Positions 21,770-30,634 of a stretch of DNA of 64,000 bases are shown piece by piece. Location of the stretch: assembly GCA_964549595.1 (NCBI GenBank), contig CAZJWK010000002.1, positions 1 through 64,000 on the forward strand. Direction: 5' to 3'. The DNA is from CAZQQN01 sp964549595 (GTDB taxonomy: Bacteria > Bacteroidota > Bacteroidia > CAILMK01 > CAYYUA01). The position numbers were made by a program, and so were the translations under genes. Numbering within the stretch: position 1 is the first letter of the stretch; each line of letters starts with the position of its first letter. A model generated the notes under the pieces. The model had not been told where the DNA came from, did not search any database, and worked only from the letters and a program-made list of their open reading frames with translations.

Positions 21770-22111
21770 ATGAGTAAGCGAAAAAATCAATTACCGAAGG
21801 TAAACGTCAAAAGGGGTGATAACGTCAAAGTTATTGCCGGAAATGATAAAGGTAAGACAGGCCGGGTTTTAGCGGTTAAGCCTAAAGATGGTACGGCTTT
21901 GGTAGAAAATGTAAAACAATTGACTAAACACGTGAAGCCCAATCAACAGGATCAGCAAGGTGGAATCAGAAAGCAGGAGGGCCCTGTTGATCTCTCCAAC
22001 ATTATGGTCTTGGAACCTAAAACCGGAGAACCCACAAGGATTGGTCGGAAACGTGATGATAAAGGAAAATTAGTCAGGTACTCAAAAAAAACAGGGGAGG
22101 TTATTGACTAA
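21770..22111 (+). CDS. rplX: 50S ribosomal protein L24
   Basis: L24 starts 50S assembly. The 113-residue protein has an N-terminal KOW motif ([20 protein letters not shown]) and [20 protein letters not shown]. An earlier in-frame ATG at 21740 lies inside rplN, so the ATG at 21770 is used, 10 bases after the rplN stop. The stop overlaps the rplE start by one base. Confidence 0.96.
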   Translation: MSKRKNQLPKVNVKRGDNVKVIAGNDKGKTGRVLAVKPKDGTALVENVKQLTKHVKPNQQDQQGGIRKQEGPVDLSNIMVLEPKTGEPTRIGRKRDDKGKLVRYSKKTGEVID

Positions 22112-22674
22112 TGAGCTATCAACCTACATTACAGGAACGGTACCAGGATCAGGTAATTCCTGTCCTGAAGGACAAAATTGGATATAAGAATACCATGGAA
22201 GTCCCAAGGATTAAGAAAATTATCCTTAATCAGGGGGTAGGTGCTGGTGTTGCGGATAAAAAGTTAGTTGACCAGTCGGTTGAAGAATTGTCCGTTATTG
22301 CTGGTCAAAAAGCCGTTCCAACTTATGCCAAGCGTTCGGTTTCTAACTTTAAACTTCGGGAAGGCATGCCCATTGGCGCAAAAGTAACATTGCGCAATAA
22401 GAGAATGTATGAGTTCCTGGAAAGACTTATTGCGATAGGGCTTCCCAGAGTTAGGGACTTTCAGGGAATCAGTGACAAAGGATTTGACGGCAGAGGTAAT
22501 TACACCTTAGGCGTTAGTGAACAAATCATTTTTCCGGAAATAAATATTGACCGTGTGCAACGGATTAATGGTTTGGATATTACATTTGTTACCTCTGCTG
22601 ATACGGATAAAGAAGCTTATTTGTTGTTAAAAGAACTTGGGCTTCCATTTAGGAATCAAGAAAAAAATAGTTAA
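22111..22674 (+). CDS. rplE: 50S ribosomal protein L5
   Basis: L5 binds 5S rRNA and contacts P-site tRNA. The 187-residue protein has [40 protein letters not shown] and the [20 protein letters not shown] segment near the C terminus, all diagnostic. Start overlaps the rplX stop. Confidence 0.98.
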   Translation: MSYQPTLQERYQDQVIPVLKDKIGYKNTMEVPRIKKIILNQGVGAGVADKKLVDQSVEELSVIAGQKAVPTYAKRSVSNFKLREGMPIGAKVTLRNKRMYEFLERLIAIGLPRVRDFQGISDKGFDGRGNYTLGVSEQIIFPEINIDRVQRINGLDITFVTSADTDKEAYLLLKELGLPFRNQEKNS

Positions 22675-22679
22675 TTACC

Positions 22680-22949
22680 ATGTCTAAATTATCTGTTTGG
22701 GTTAGAGACAGGAAACGTAGAGAGTTGGTCAATAAATACCAGGAAAAGCGTAAATCGCTAAAAAAAGAAAACGATATCAAAGGCCTCGATAAGTTGCCGA
22801 GAAACTCTTCCCCTGTGAGGGTAAGAAACCGTTGTGCTTTAACAGGCCGCTCAAATGGTTATATACGGGAATTTGGGCTTTGCCGGAATGTATTTCGTCA
22901 TTTGGCTCATCAGGGTAAATTACCCGGGATTAAAAAAGCAAGTTGGTAA
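22680..22949 (+). CDS. rpsN: 30S ribosomal protein S14 (zinc-free form)
   Basis: S14 is a 30S head protein. The 89-residue protein is the longer form without a zinc ribbon: only two cysteines are present, in RNRCALTGRSNGY and FGLCRNVFRHLAH, rather than the four of the C+ form. The C-terminal HQGKLPGIKKASW is typical. L36 in this cluster is also of the type without a complete zinc site. Confidence 0.97.
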   Translation: MSKLSVWVRDRKRRELVNKYQEKRKSLKKENDIKGLDKLPRNSSPVRVRNRCALTGRSNGYIREFGLCRNVFRHLAHQGKLPGIKKASW

Positions 22950-22963
22950 AAAATTAGGAAGTA

Positions 22964-23362
22964 ATGGCAGATACTATAGGAGATTTTTTAACAAAAATTC
23001 GGAATGGCATCCTTGCTCGAAAGCGGGTGGTAGATATTCCTGCTTCCAAAATGAGGAAAAGTATTACCAAAATTCTTTTCGATAAAGGGTACATACTGAA
23101 CTTTAAATTCGAGGATGATAATGGTCCTCAAGGAAATATTAAAATCGCTTTGAAATACGATTATAAAACCGGTACTCCCGCAATAAATTCATTACAACGG
23201 ATTAGTACACCAGGTTTGAAAAAATATTCCAAAGCAAAAAGTTTACCCCGGATTTACAATGGCTTAGGGGTAGCCCTGGTTTCCACACCTGAAGGCGTTA
23301 TGACAGATAAAGAAGCCAGGAAGCTTAACGTTGGTGGAGAATTAGTTTGTTACGTTTATTAA
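22964..23362 (+). CDS. rpsH: 30S ribosomal protein S8
   Basis: S8 organises the central 16S domain and in E. coli represses the spc operon. The 132-residue protein begins ADTIGDFLTKIRNGILARKR and ends with TPEGVMTDKEARKLNVGGEL, including the conserved C-terminal signature STPEGVMTD. Confidence 0.98.
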   Translation: MADTIGDFLTKIRNGILARKRVVDIPASKMRKSITKILFDKGYILNFKFEDDNGPQGNIKIALKYDYKTGTPAINSLQRISTPGLKKYSKAKSLPRIYNGLGVALVSTPEGVMTDKEARKLNVGGELVCYVY

Positions 23363-23375
23363 AAATTTAGGCACC

Positions 23376-23930
23376 ATGTCACGGATAGGTAAACTTCCCA
23401 TTCAACTACCTGAACAAGTGGAGATTAGTATAGGCAACGATAACATCGTAAATGTCAAAGGACCGAAAGGAGAAATCACTCAGAAAGTTCACCCGGACAT
23501 TACTGTAAAACAGGAAGATGGGGCCCTTCAGATTGAAAGACCTACCAATCAAAAACGTCATAAAAGTTATCACGGGTTGTACAGATCGCTTCTTTACAAT
23601 TGCGTAATAGGTGTATCTGAAGGTTTTGAGCAGAAATTGGAATTGCAAGGGGTTGGTTACAAAGCCACCAACGATGGTCAGGTATTGGAACTTTCTGTAG
23701 GGTATTCGCATGACATTGTGATGGAAATACCCGAGGAAATTACAGTTTCTACTCAAACTCAAAAGGGGGAAAATCCCACCATTACCCTTCAAAGTTATGA
23801 CAAGCAATTATTAGGTCAAGTTGCTTCTAAAATTCGTTCATTAAGAAAACCCGAGCCTTATAAAGGCAAAGGTATTCGATTTGTTAACGAATATATCAGA
23901 TTTAAAGAAGGAAAAGCCGGAGGAAAATAA
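23376..23930 (+). CDS. rplF: 50S ribosomal protein L6
   Basis: L6 lies near the factor-binding site. The 184-residue protein has two L6 repeats, begins SRIGKLPIQLPEQVEISIGN and ends with the signature KPEPYKGKGIRFVNEYIRFK. rplR starts 13 bases downstream. Confidence 0.98.
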   Translation: MSRIGKLPIQLPEQVEISIGNDNIVNVKGPKGEITQKVHPDITVKQEDGALQIERPTNQKRHKSYHGLYRSLLYNCVIGVSEGFEQKLELQGVGYKATNDGQVLELSVGYSHDIVMEIPEEITVSTQTQKGENPTITLQSYDKQLLGQVASKIRSLRKPEPYKGKGIRFVNEYIRFKEGKAGGK

Positions 23931-23943
23931 ATAATAGTTAACA

Positions 23944-24312
23944 ATGGACAGCCTTAAACAGAAAAAAGCCCGTAAAAGTCGACTTAGAAGAGGGATTAGG
24001 AAAAAAATAAAGGGTACAGCTGAAAAACCCAGGCTGGTTGTTTTTCGGAGTAACAAAAGAATATATGCCCAGGTCATCGATGATTACAAAGCAAGTACCT
24101 TGGTTTCTGCTTCTTCACTAGACCAGGAAGTTAGGGAACAAGTTTCGGAAATGACCAAAACTGAAGCTGCAAAAGTGGTGGGCCAAAAATTGGCTGAAAG
24201 GGCTTATGAAAATGATATTAATCGCGTGGTATTTGACCGTAACGTGTATTTGTACCACGGCAGGATCAAAGCTTTGGCTGATGGAGCAAGGGAACAAGGA
24301 TTAAATTTTTAA
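23944..24312 (+). CDS. rplR: 50S ribosomal protein L18
   Basis: L18 binds 5S rRNA with L5. The 122-residue protein has an Arg/Lys-rich N terminus, then [20 protein letters not shown] and the C-terminal [20 protein letters not shown]. Standard spc position between rplF and rpsE. Confidence 0.98.
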   Translation: MDSLKQKKARKSRLRRGIRKKIKGTAEKPRLVVFRSNKRIYAQVIDDYKASTLVSASSLDQEVREQVSEMTKTEAAKVVGQKLAERAYENDINRVVFDRNVYLYHGRIKALADGAREQGLNF

Positions 24313-24327
24313 AAATAAAGGTGCAGC

Positions 24328-24843
24328 ATGAATCCGAATATTAAAAGAGTCAGATCAAGTGAGTTTGAGTTAACGGAAAAGGTGGTTGCTATAAATCGTG
24401 TAGCAAAAGTAAACCAAGGTGGCCGTACTTTTAGCTTTTCCGCTATTGTGGTTGTGGGTGATGGTAATGGTGTTGTGGGATATGGTTTGGGAAAAGCCCG
24501 TGAAGTTACAGAGGCCATTAATAAAGGCGTCAATGACGCCAAAAAGTCGCTTATTAAGATTCCTGTCATCAATGGTACTATACCTCATCAGAAGGCAACC
24601 AAATATAGTGGCGCTGATATATTAATAAAACCAGCAGCACCCGGTACTGGTGTTAAAGCCGGCGGACCCATGCGTGCTGTTTTAGAAAGTGCTGGTGTGA
24701 ATGATGTGCTTGCTAAATCAAAAGGTTCATCAAACCCTCACAACGTTGTTAAGGCCACTATTAAGGCCTTAACAGAAATAAGGGATCCTATTACTGTTGC
24801 ACAAATGAGAGATATTAGCTTAGACAGGGTTTTTAACGGTTAA
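24328..24843 (+). CDS. rpsE: 30S ribosomal protein S5
   Basis: S5 contributes to decoding fidelity and mRNA unwinding. The 171-residue protein has the double-stranded RNA-binding-like domain with [20 protein letters not shown] and [20 protein letters not shown], and the C-terminal domain [20 protein letters not shown]. rpmD begins 5 bases after the stop. Confidence 0.98.
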   Translation: MNPNIKRVRSSEFELTEKVVAINRVAKVNQGGRTFSFSAIVVVGDGNGVVGYGLGKAREVTEAINKGVNDAKKSLIKIPVINGTIPHQKATKYSGADILIKPAAPGTGVKAGGPMRAVLESAGVNDVLAKSKGSSNPHNVVKATIKALTEIRDPITVAQMRDISLDRVFNG

Positions 24844-24848
24844 TTATT

Positions 24849-25028
24849 ATGGAACAATTTAAGATAACTTTGGTCAGGAGTCTGATTGACCGACCCCAGA
24901 AACAAAAGGATACGGCAAAGCATTTAGGACTTAAAAAAAGGGAACAAAGTGTGGTTAAGCCTAAAAACGACCAAATTTTGGGGATGGTCAAAAAAATCAA
25001 TCACCTCGTAAAAGTTGAATCGGTCTAA
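24849..25028 (+). CDS. rpmD: 50S ribosomal protein L30
   Basis: This short 59-residue protein is the L30 expected between rpsE and rplO. Translation gives an N-terminal FKITLVRSLIDRPQKQKDTA, then HLGLKKREQSVVKPKNDQIL and a C-terminal VKKINHLVKVES, matching the family pattern of ITLVRS, LGLkK and INHLV. It starts 5 bases after rpsE and ends 11 bases before rplO. Confidence 0.97.
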   Translation: MEQFKITLVRSLIDRPQKQKDTAKHLGLKKREQSVVKPKNDQILGMVKKINHLVKVESV

Positions 25029-25039
25029 AAAAATAAAAA

Positions 25040-25486
25040 ATGGATTTAAGTAATCTTAAGCCTGCAAAAGGTTCTCTTAAGAAGCACAAAAGGGTTGGTA
25101 GAGGGCAAAGCTCTGACCATGGTCAAACAGCTGGAAAAGGAAACAACGGGGCTAAGTCTCGCTCAGGTTATCGTGTGAACCCAGGCTTTGAGGGAGGTGG
25201 TTTGCCCATTCACAGGCGTGTTCCTAAATACGGTTTTAAAAATATCAACAAAAAAACTTTTGCTCCTGTGAATCTCGAAGCCATACAAACATTGGTTGAT
25301 AACCAAAATTTGAAGTCGATTGATAAAGATACACTTGTGCAATACGGTGTTGCCCCTAAGGGTATGCTTGTTAAAATTTTGGGAAAAGGAGAATTGAGTA
25401 CTGGTATTGAAATTAAGGCTGATGCATTTTCAGCTTCAGCCCGGAAATCCATTGAAGAAAACGGTGGCACAGCCATAAACCTTTAG
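25040..25486 (+). CDS. rplO: 50S ribosomal protein L15
   Basis: L15 is an assembly protein of the 50S core. The 148-residue protein has the Gly-rich N-terminal region HKRVGRGQSSDHGQTAGKGN with GYRVNPGFEGGGLPIHRRVP, and a globular C-terminal domain with the signature KADAFSASARKSIEENGGTA. secY starts 5 bases later. Confidence 0.98.
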   Translation: MDLSNLKPAKGSLKKHKRVGRGQSSDHGQTAGKGNNGAKSRSGYRVNPGFEGGGLPIHRRVPKYGFKNINKKTFAPVNLEAIQTLVDNQNLKSIDKDTLVQYGVAPKGMLVKILGKGELSTGIEIKADAFSASARKSIEENGGTAINL

Positions 25487-25491
25487 TCTAG

Positions 25492-26856
25492 ATGAATAAA
25501 ATCATTGAGACCATAAAGAATATATACAATGTAGAAGACCTACGGGTAAGAATCCTTAATACGCTGGGTTTTTTACTGATTTATCGCTTAGGTAGCTATA
25601 TTGTTTTACCCGGAATTGATCCCAACGCATTAGGTGAATATGAACAACAAACTTCCCAGGGTATTCTTGGGTTGATCAATATGTTTGCGGGTGGGGCCTT
25701 TTCCAGGGCTTCCGTTTTTGCTTTGGGAATTATGCCCTATATTTCCGCATCTATTGTAATCCAGTTAATGGGAATTGCTGTCCCTTATTTTCAGAAACTC
25801 CAAAAAGAAGGAGAATCCGGGCAACAAAAAATTAATCAGATCACAAGGATTTTAACCATTGCCATTACCGCTGTGCAATCCATCGGTTTTTTGGTTAATC
25901 TCCAATATCAAGTACCCAATGCCATCATATCGAATACCCATCCTGAAGTGCTTCCCTCTACCATGTTTATCATTTCTAATGTGGTTATTCTCACCACAGG
26001 AACCGTATTTGTGATGTGGTTAGGTGAGCGTATTTCTGATAAGGGGATTGGAAATGGCATTTCCCTTTTGATCATGATTGGCATTATTGCCAGGTTGCCA
26101 AAAGCTTTGGTGGCCGAATTTGATTCCCGGCTTTCGGAAGCAGGTGGAGGGCTGGTCATTTTCCTTGTTGAAATTGTTGCTCTCCTTTTTGTCATATTAG
26201 CGGTTGTTTTACTGGTCAAAGGCACAAGAAGAATTCCTATCCAATATGCAAAGCGTGTTGTTGGGAATAGACAATATGGTGGAGTCAGGCAATTTTTACC
26301 ACTAAAAGTCAATTCAGCAGGAGTAATGCCGATCATTTTTGCTCAGGCATTGATGTTTATTCCTTCCACTATATCCCAGTTTTTCCCGGATAATTCCTCA
26401 GTTAAAGGATTTGCAGCTTCCTTTACTGATTTCACGTCACTTCCATACAACATTACTTTTGCCATCCTCATTATTTTGTTTACTTATTTCTATACTGCTG
26501 TTACGGTTAATTCCAAGCAGATAGCTGATGACCTTAAACGAAACGGTGGTTTTATACCTGGTGTAAAACCGGGAAAGAAGACTGCGGAATATATTGATAC
26601 CATCATGAGCCGTATTACTTTACCTGGCTCAATATTTTTGGCCATAGTTGCTGTTTTTCCGGCTGTTGCCATGCAATTCAATATTAACACCCAATTTGCC
26701 CAGTTTTATGGTGGGACGTCACTACTCATTATGGTCGGTGTGGTATTGGATACCCTTCAACAAATTGAAAGCCATCTCTTGATGAGGCACTACGATGGTT
26801 TGATGAAAAGTGGCCGAGTAAAAGGGCGAAGTTCTGTATCCGGTGGAGTGGCTTAA
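25492..26856 (+). CDS. secY: Preprotein translocase subunit SecY
   Basis: SecY is the channel subunit of the SecYEG translocon in the inner membrane. The 454-residue protein has about ten hydrophobic helices, begins IRNLRVR-like with the first helix LGFLLIYRLGSYIVLPGI, and contains FAGGAFSRASVFALGIMPYI (plug region) and the C5 loop NGGFIPGVKPGKKTAEYI. It is followed by a 79-base gap with the infA promoter. The map and adk genes that often follow secY are absent. Confidence 0.97.
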   Translation: MNKIIETIKNIYNVEDLRVRILNTLGFLLIYRLGSYIVLPGIDPNALGEYEQQTSQGILGLINMFAGGAFSRASVFALGIMPYISASIVIQLMGIAVPYFQKLQKEGESGQQKINQITRILTIAITAVQSIGFLVNLQYQVPNAIISNTHPEVLPSTMFIISNVVILTTGTVFVMWLGERISDKGIGNGISLLIMIGIIARLPKALVAEFDSRLSEAGGGLVIFLVEIVALLFVILAVVLLVKGTRRIPIQYAKRVVGNRQYGGVRQFLPLKVNSAGVMPIIFAQALMFIPSTISQFFPDNSSVKGFAASFTDFTSLPYNITFAILIILFTYFYTAVTVNSKQIADDLKRNGGFIPGVKPGKKTAEYIDTIMSRITLPGSIFLAIVAVFPAVAMQFNINTQFAQFYGGTSLLIMVGVVLDTLQQIESHLLMRHYDGLMKSGRVKGRSSVSGGVA

Positions 26857-26881
26857 ATCCTTATCACTCGGATTAAAGGTT

Positions 26882-26912
26882 TTTGAAAGATAAAAAAATT
26901 AAATTAAATTTG
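26882..26912 (+). promoter_or_regulatory. Bacteroidota-type promoter for infA operon
   Basis: The -33 box TTTG (26882-26885) and -7 box TAAATTTG (26905-26912) are 19 bases apart, an exact consensus match. CCCCTC follows immediately, as at the rpsL promoter. It would transcribe infA, rpmJ and the alpha operon genes through rplQ independently of spc. Confidence 0.83.
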
Positions 26913-26935
26913 CCCCTCTTTTAGAGGCGGTCAAT

Positions 26936-27154
26936 ATGGCGAAACAAAAGACAATTGTCCAGGATGGAGTGGTTCAAGAAGCATTGCCCAATGCGATGTT
27001 TCGTGTTGAATTAGAGAATGGCCATGAAATCTTAGCACATATCTCGGGTAAAATGCGCATGTATTACATAAGAATTTTGCCCGGGGATAAAGTCAGGGTT
27101 GAAATTTCGCCATACGATCTATCGAAAGGGCGAATTACTTATCGTTACAAATAA
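26936..27154 (+). CDS. infA: Translation initiation factor IF-1
   Basis: IF-1 occupies the A site during initiation. The 72-residue OB-fold protein has the family pattern: [20 protein letters not shown], then [20 protein letters not shown] and a C-terminal [12 protein letters not shown]. It starts from its own promoter and leads rpmJ and the alpha operon. Confidence 0.98.
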   Translation: MAKQKTIVQDGVVQEALPNAMFRVELENGHEILAHISGKMRMYYIRILPGDKVRVEISPYDLSKGRITYRYK

Positions 27155-27169
27155 AGCAAAGTGTTGCTT

Positions 27170-27286
27170 ATGAAGGTAAAAACTTCGATAAAAAAACGCA
27201 GTGCTAACTGCAAAATCGTCAAGCGTAAAGGTCGTTTGTATGTGATTAATAAACAAAACCCTCGTTATAAACAAAGACAAGGTTAG
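27170..27286 (+). CDS. rpmJ: 50S ribosomal protein L36 (zinc-free form)
   Basis: This 38-residue protein is L36. It begins [20 protein letters not shown] and ends with [13 protein letters not shown]. Only one cysteine is present (Cys14), so the four-ligand zinc site of the C+ type is missing, as in S14 of this cluster. It lies 15 bases after infA and 3 bases before rpsM. Confidence 0.97.
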   Translation: MKVKTSIKKRSANCKIVKRKGRLYVINKQNPRYKQRQG

Positions 27287-27289
27287 TAA

Positions 27290-27667
27290 ATGGCACGTAT
27301 TAGAGGCATAGATTTACCCCGTGAGAAAAAAGGAAAAGTGGGTTTAACTTATATTTTTGGTATTGGTCATACCCTGGCAAACCAGATCTTGAATGAAGCA
27401 GGCGTTGATCCTGATATTTTTGTTAAAGATTGGGATGATGATCAGCTCGCCAATATACGGGAAGTAATCAACAATAATTACAAAACTGAGGGTGAGCTTA
27501 GGGGTGAGATACAAACCAACATCAAGCGTATAATGGATATAGGCGCTTATAGGGGTGTAAGGCATCGTAAAGGTTTACCGGTAAATGGCCAGCGAACCCG
27601 TACAAATGCTCGCACCAGAAAAGGAAGGAAACGGACCGTGGCTAACAAGAAAAAGGCTGTCAAATAA
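27290..27667 (+). CDS. rpsM: 30S ribosomal protein S13
   Basis: S13 forms intersubunit bridges and contacts P-site tRNA. The 125-residue protein begins [20 protein letters not shown] and has [20 protein letters not shown], followed by a basic tail. The full family length is present. Confidence 0.98.
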   Translation: MARIRGIDLPREKKGKVGLTYIFGIGHTLANQILNEAGVDPDIFVKDWDDDQLANIREVINNNYKTEGELRGEIQTNIKRIMDIGAYRGVRHRKGLPVNGQRTRTNARTRKGRKRTVANKKKAVK

Positions 27668-27696
27668 GGCTTTGATTTTATAAATTTATTCCCAAT

Positions 27697-28092
27697 ATGG
27701 CTAAAAAGGCAAATAGAACAGTAAGCCGGAAAAAAAAGGTGAACATTGATCCCATTGGAAAGGTTTTCATCCAGGCTACGTTTAACAATATTATCATTTC
27801 AATGACGAATGGAAGCGGCCAGGTCATCACTTGGTCTTCAGCCGGTAAAATGGGTTTTAAAGGTTCCAAGAAAAACACCCCTTTTGCTGCGCAAACCGCC
27901 GCAGAAGATTGTGCCAAAGCAGCTTATGAACTTGGAATGAAAAAAGCTGATGTGTTTGTAAAGGGGCCTGGTTCTGGTAGGGAGGCTGCTATCCGGACTA
28001 TTCACAATACCGGTGTCGAAATTAATTCCATTCAGGATCAGACACCGATCCCTCATAATGGATGCCGACCTCCTAAACGGAGAAGGGTTTAA
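27697..28092 (+). CDS. rpsK: 30S ribosomal protein S11
   Basis: S11 lines the mRNA exit channel. The 131-residue protein has [40 protein letters not shown] and the C-terminal signature [18 protein letters not shown]. Confidence 0.98.
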   Translation: MAKKANRTVSRKKKVNIDPIGKVFIQATFNNIIISMTNGSGQVITWSSAGKMGFKGSKKNTPFAAQTAAEDCAKAAYELGMKKADVFVKGPGSGREAAIRTIHNTGVEINSIQDQTPIPHNGCRPPKRRRV

Positions 28093-28115
28093 ATAAGTTA
28101 GAAAAAAGTTTAGCA

Positions 28116-28724
28116 ATGGCGAGATATAAAGGTCCGCGTTCCAAAATAGCAAGAAAATTCAAGGAGCCCATATTCGGCCCCGATGAGAGTGTAGCTAAAA
28201 AGCCTTACCCACCGGGTCAGCATGGCCCTGCTAAGAGAAGGGCAAAAATGTCCGAATATGCCCTTCAACTATCCGAAAAGCAGAAGGCAAAATACATTTA
28301 TGGACTTCTGGAAAAACAATTCTTTAACACCTTTAAGAAAGCCGACCGTAAGCAAGGTATTACAGGTGAAAACCTGCTCCAATTCTTAGAAGGGCGTTTG
28401 GATAATGTGGTATTTAGGCTGGGTTTATCACCTACAAGAGCCGGCGCTCGTCAACTTGTCAACCATAGGCATATAAGTGTCAATGGCGATATTGTCGATA
28501 TTCCTTCATTTACTTTAAAGGAAGGTGATATTGTGGCAGTGCGTGAAAGATCCAAATCCCTGGAGGTTATTGAAGATGCTGTTAATAAAACCCAGAATAA
28601 AAAATATTCCTGGCTGGAATTTGACATAAAAAGCAAATCAGGAAAATTCCTTAATTACCCCAGCCGTGATGAAATTCCTGAGAATATTAAAGAAACATTA
28701 ATTGTGGAGTTGTACTCAAAATAA
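28116..28724 (+). CDS. rpsD: 30S ribosomal protein S4
   Basis: S4 is a primary 16S rRNA binder and in E. coli represses the alpha operon. The 202-residue protein has the N-terminal [13 protein letters not shown] stretch [20 protein letters not shown] and the S4 RNA-binding domain with [20 protein letters not shown] and [17 protein letters not shown]. Confidence 0.98.
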   Translation: MARYKGPRSKIARKFKEPIFGPDESVAKKPYPPGQHGPAKRRAKMSEYALQLSEKQKAKYIYGLLEKQFFNTFKKADRKQGITGENLLQFLEGRLDNVVFRLGLSPTRAGARQLVNHRHISVNGDIVDIPSFTLKEGDIVAVRERSKSLEVIEDAVNKTQNKKYSWLEFDIKSKSGKFLNYPSRDEIPENIKETLIVELYSK

Positions 28725-28735
28725 CGGAATTACTT

Positions 28736-29749
28736 ATGACAGACAGTAATAACAATGCGCTAACCGCTATAAATTTCCAAAAACCTGAGAATGTCGTAAT
28801 GCAAAAGTCCTCAGACTTTGAAGGGACTTTTGAATTTGGCCCCCTTGAAACTGGTTATGGTGTAACTGTAGGTAATGCCTTAAGAAGAACCCTGTTATCA
28901 TCTTTGGAAGGGTATGCCATCACTAACATCAAGATTCCGGAGGCTAGCCATGAGTTTTCCAGCATTAATGGGGTGAAGGAAGATGTTGTGGAGATTGTTC
29001 TTAATCTGAAGCAGGTTCGTTTCAAGAAAATCGGAGAAGAAGAAGAGGAAACCATTTACATAAAAACCAATAGTCAGGAAATCATCACCGGCAATGATAT
29101 AAGCAAAGCATCTAATAATTTTCAGGTTTTAAACCCCGATATTGTTATTTGTAAGATGGAACCCTCCGTAAATTTGGAAATGGAAATTAAGGTAGAAAAA
29201 GGAAGAGGGTTTGTTGAGGCTGAAGAAAATAAACCCGAGGATGGACCGATTGGACTGATTCCGTTAGATGCTACATTTTCTCCCATAAAACGGGTTAAAT
29301 ACCATGTGGAAGATACCCGTGTAGGGCAGGTAACCGATTACGAAAAGCTATTATTAACCATTTCCACGGATGGTTCACTGCACCCTGAAGAAGCCCTCAA
29401 AGAAGGGGCAAAGATTCTTATTCAGCATTTCATGCTTTTCTCTGATGAAAATATTACTGTGGATGAAGAATCTAAAGCTGATGAAGAGCAAGTGGATGAA
29501 GATTACCTACACATGCGTAAATTACTGAAAACCCCACTTACTGATTTAGATCTTTCCGTCAGGGCTTATAATTGCTTGAGGGCAGCAAATATCAAAACCT
29601 TAGGAGATTTGGTCAACCATGATGTGGCTGATCTTTTAAAATTCAGGAATTTTGGTAAGAAATCCCTTTCCGAATTGGAAGATTTAGTTCGTGAAAAAGG
29701 CCTTACATTCGGAATGGATGTTTCGAAGTATAACCTCGATGAAGATTAA
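28736..29749 (+). CDS. rpoA: DNA-directed RNA polymerase subunit alpha
   Basis: Alpha dimerises to start polymerase assembly and its C-terminal domain contacts promoters and activators. The 337-residue protein has the N-terminal domain with [20 protein letters not shown] and the C-terminal domain with [20 protein letters not shown] and [20 protein letters not shown]. rplQ starts 5 bases after the stop. Confidence 0.98.
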   Translation: MTDSNNNALTAINFQKPENVVMQKSSDFEGTFEFGPLETGYGVTVGNALRRTLLSSLEGYAITNIKIPEASHEFSSINGVKEDVVEIVLNLKQVRFKKIGEEEEETIYIKTNSQEIITGNDISKASNNFQVLNPDIVICKMEPSVNLEMEIKVEKGRGFVEAEENKPEDGPIGLIPLDATFSPIKRVKYHVEDTRVGQVTDYEKLLLTISTDGSLHPEEALKEGAKILIQHFMLFSDENITVDEESKADEEQVDEDYLHMRKLLKTPLTDLDLSVRAYNCLRAANIKTLGDLVNHDVADLLKFRNFGKKSLSELEDLVREKGLTFGMDVSKYNLDED

Positions 29750-29754
29750 TTAAC

Positions 29755-30510
29755 ATGAGACACGGAAATAAAATTAATTCACTTAGTAGGAAATCATCCC
29801 ATCGTAAGGCCATGCTGGCTAATCTGGCCAATTCCCTCATCACGCATAAGCGGATAAAAACCACCTTACCCAAGGCTAAGGCCTTACGTAAATACGTGGA
29901 ACCTCTTATAACACGATCAAAATACGATAACACCCATTCACGCCGAATGGTATTTAGTGATTTAAGGGATAAGGAAGCGGTGAAAGAATTATTCATAACC
30001 GTTGCCGATAAGGTCGGGGATAGGCCAGGTGGTTATACAAGGATCATTAAACTGGGTAATCGCTTAGGTGATAATGCGGAAATGGCAATGATTGAATTGG
30101 TTGATTTCAACGAACACCTCCTGGAAGAAAAAGCCAAATCCGGAAAAAGGAAAAGGCGAAGGAGAAGAAGAGGCGGATCTAAAAAAGCTTCTGAAGAAAA
30201 GGAAACCGCTCAAACCAATACTGAGGCGCTTTCTGAAGCCACCGAGGAAGAATCGGGTACTGATCATGAAGGCCAAACTGAAGAAACTTCATCCGAGCAA
30301 ACCGAGGATGACGAAGGGGAACAACAGGCCACTGAAGAAGCATCCGGTGAGGAACAAGCGACTGAAGAACAATCCGGTGAAGATCAAAGCGATCAAGAAA
30401 AAGGGGATGAAGGGCAAAGCAGTGAAGAGACTGATGAACAAGGTAGCGACCAAACTGACAATCGAGAAAATGAAGGAGGAGATGAAGAAACCGATAAAAA
30501 GCAAGAATAA
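29755..30510 (+). CDS. rplQ: 50S ribosomal protein L17 with long charged tail
   Basis: Residues 1-122 are the L17 domain, starting [20 protein letters not shown] and including [18 protein letters not shown] basic patch follows (about 128-144, Lys/Arg-rich). Residues 146-251 are a very acidic, low-complexity tail of Glu, Gln, Ser, Thr and Asp. Ordinary L17 has about 120 residues and Bacteroidota forms carry extensions, but a tail near 105 residues after the basic patch is long. The tail is probably disordered; its role is unknown. A terminator follows. Confidence 0.96.
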   Translation: MRHGNKINSLSRKSSHRKAMLANLANSLITHKRIKTTLPKAKALRKYVEPLITRSKYDNTHSRRMVFSDLRDKEAVKELFITVADKVGDRPGGYTRIIKLGNRLGDNAEMAMIELVDFNEHLLEEKAKSGKRKRRRRRRGGSKKASEEKETAQTNTEALSEATEEESGTDHEGQTEETSSEQTEDDEGEQQATEEASGEEQATEEQSGEDQSDQEKGDEGQSSEETDEQGSDQTDNRENEGGDEETDKKQE

Positions 30511-30536
30511 TTTGGTTCCTGATAAATCAAACAATC

Positions 30537-30580
30537 AAAAAAAGGATAAGGTCAAAAATTTGGCTTTATCCTTTTTTTTT
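30537..30580 (+). terminator. Intrinsic terminator after rplQ
   Basis: AAAAAAGGATAA and TTATCCTTTTTT flank a loop of about 18 bases and run into ten T. It closes the ribosomal supercluster. The A-rich 5' arm would also let it act in reverse. Confidence 0.75.
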
Positions 30581-30634
30581 GTTTGGCAATGAATAATTGA
30601 ATTTTATTTGTTTAAGCGAATGAAAGCTTGAAAA

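Noticed and set aside
30092..30592. A 166-codon Lys/Pro-rich frame overlapping rplQ
   Set aside because: It is the frame-shifted reading of the acidic GA-rich tail of L17 and runs into the terminator.
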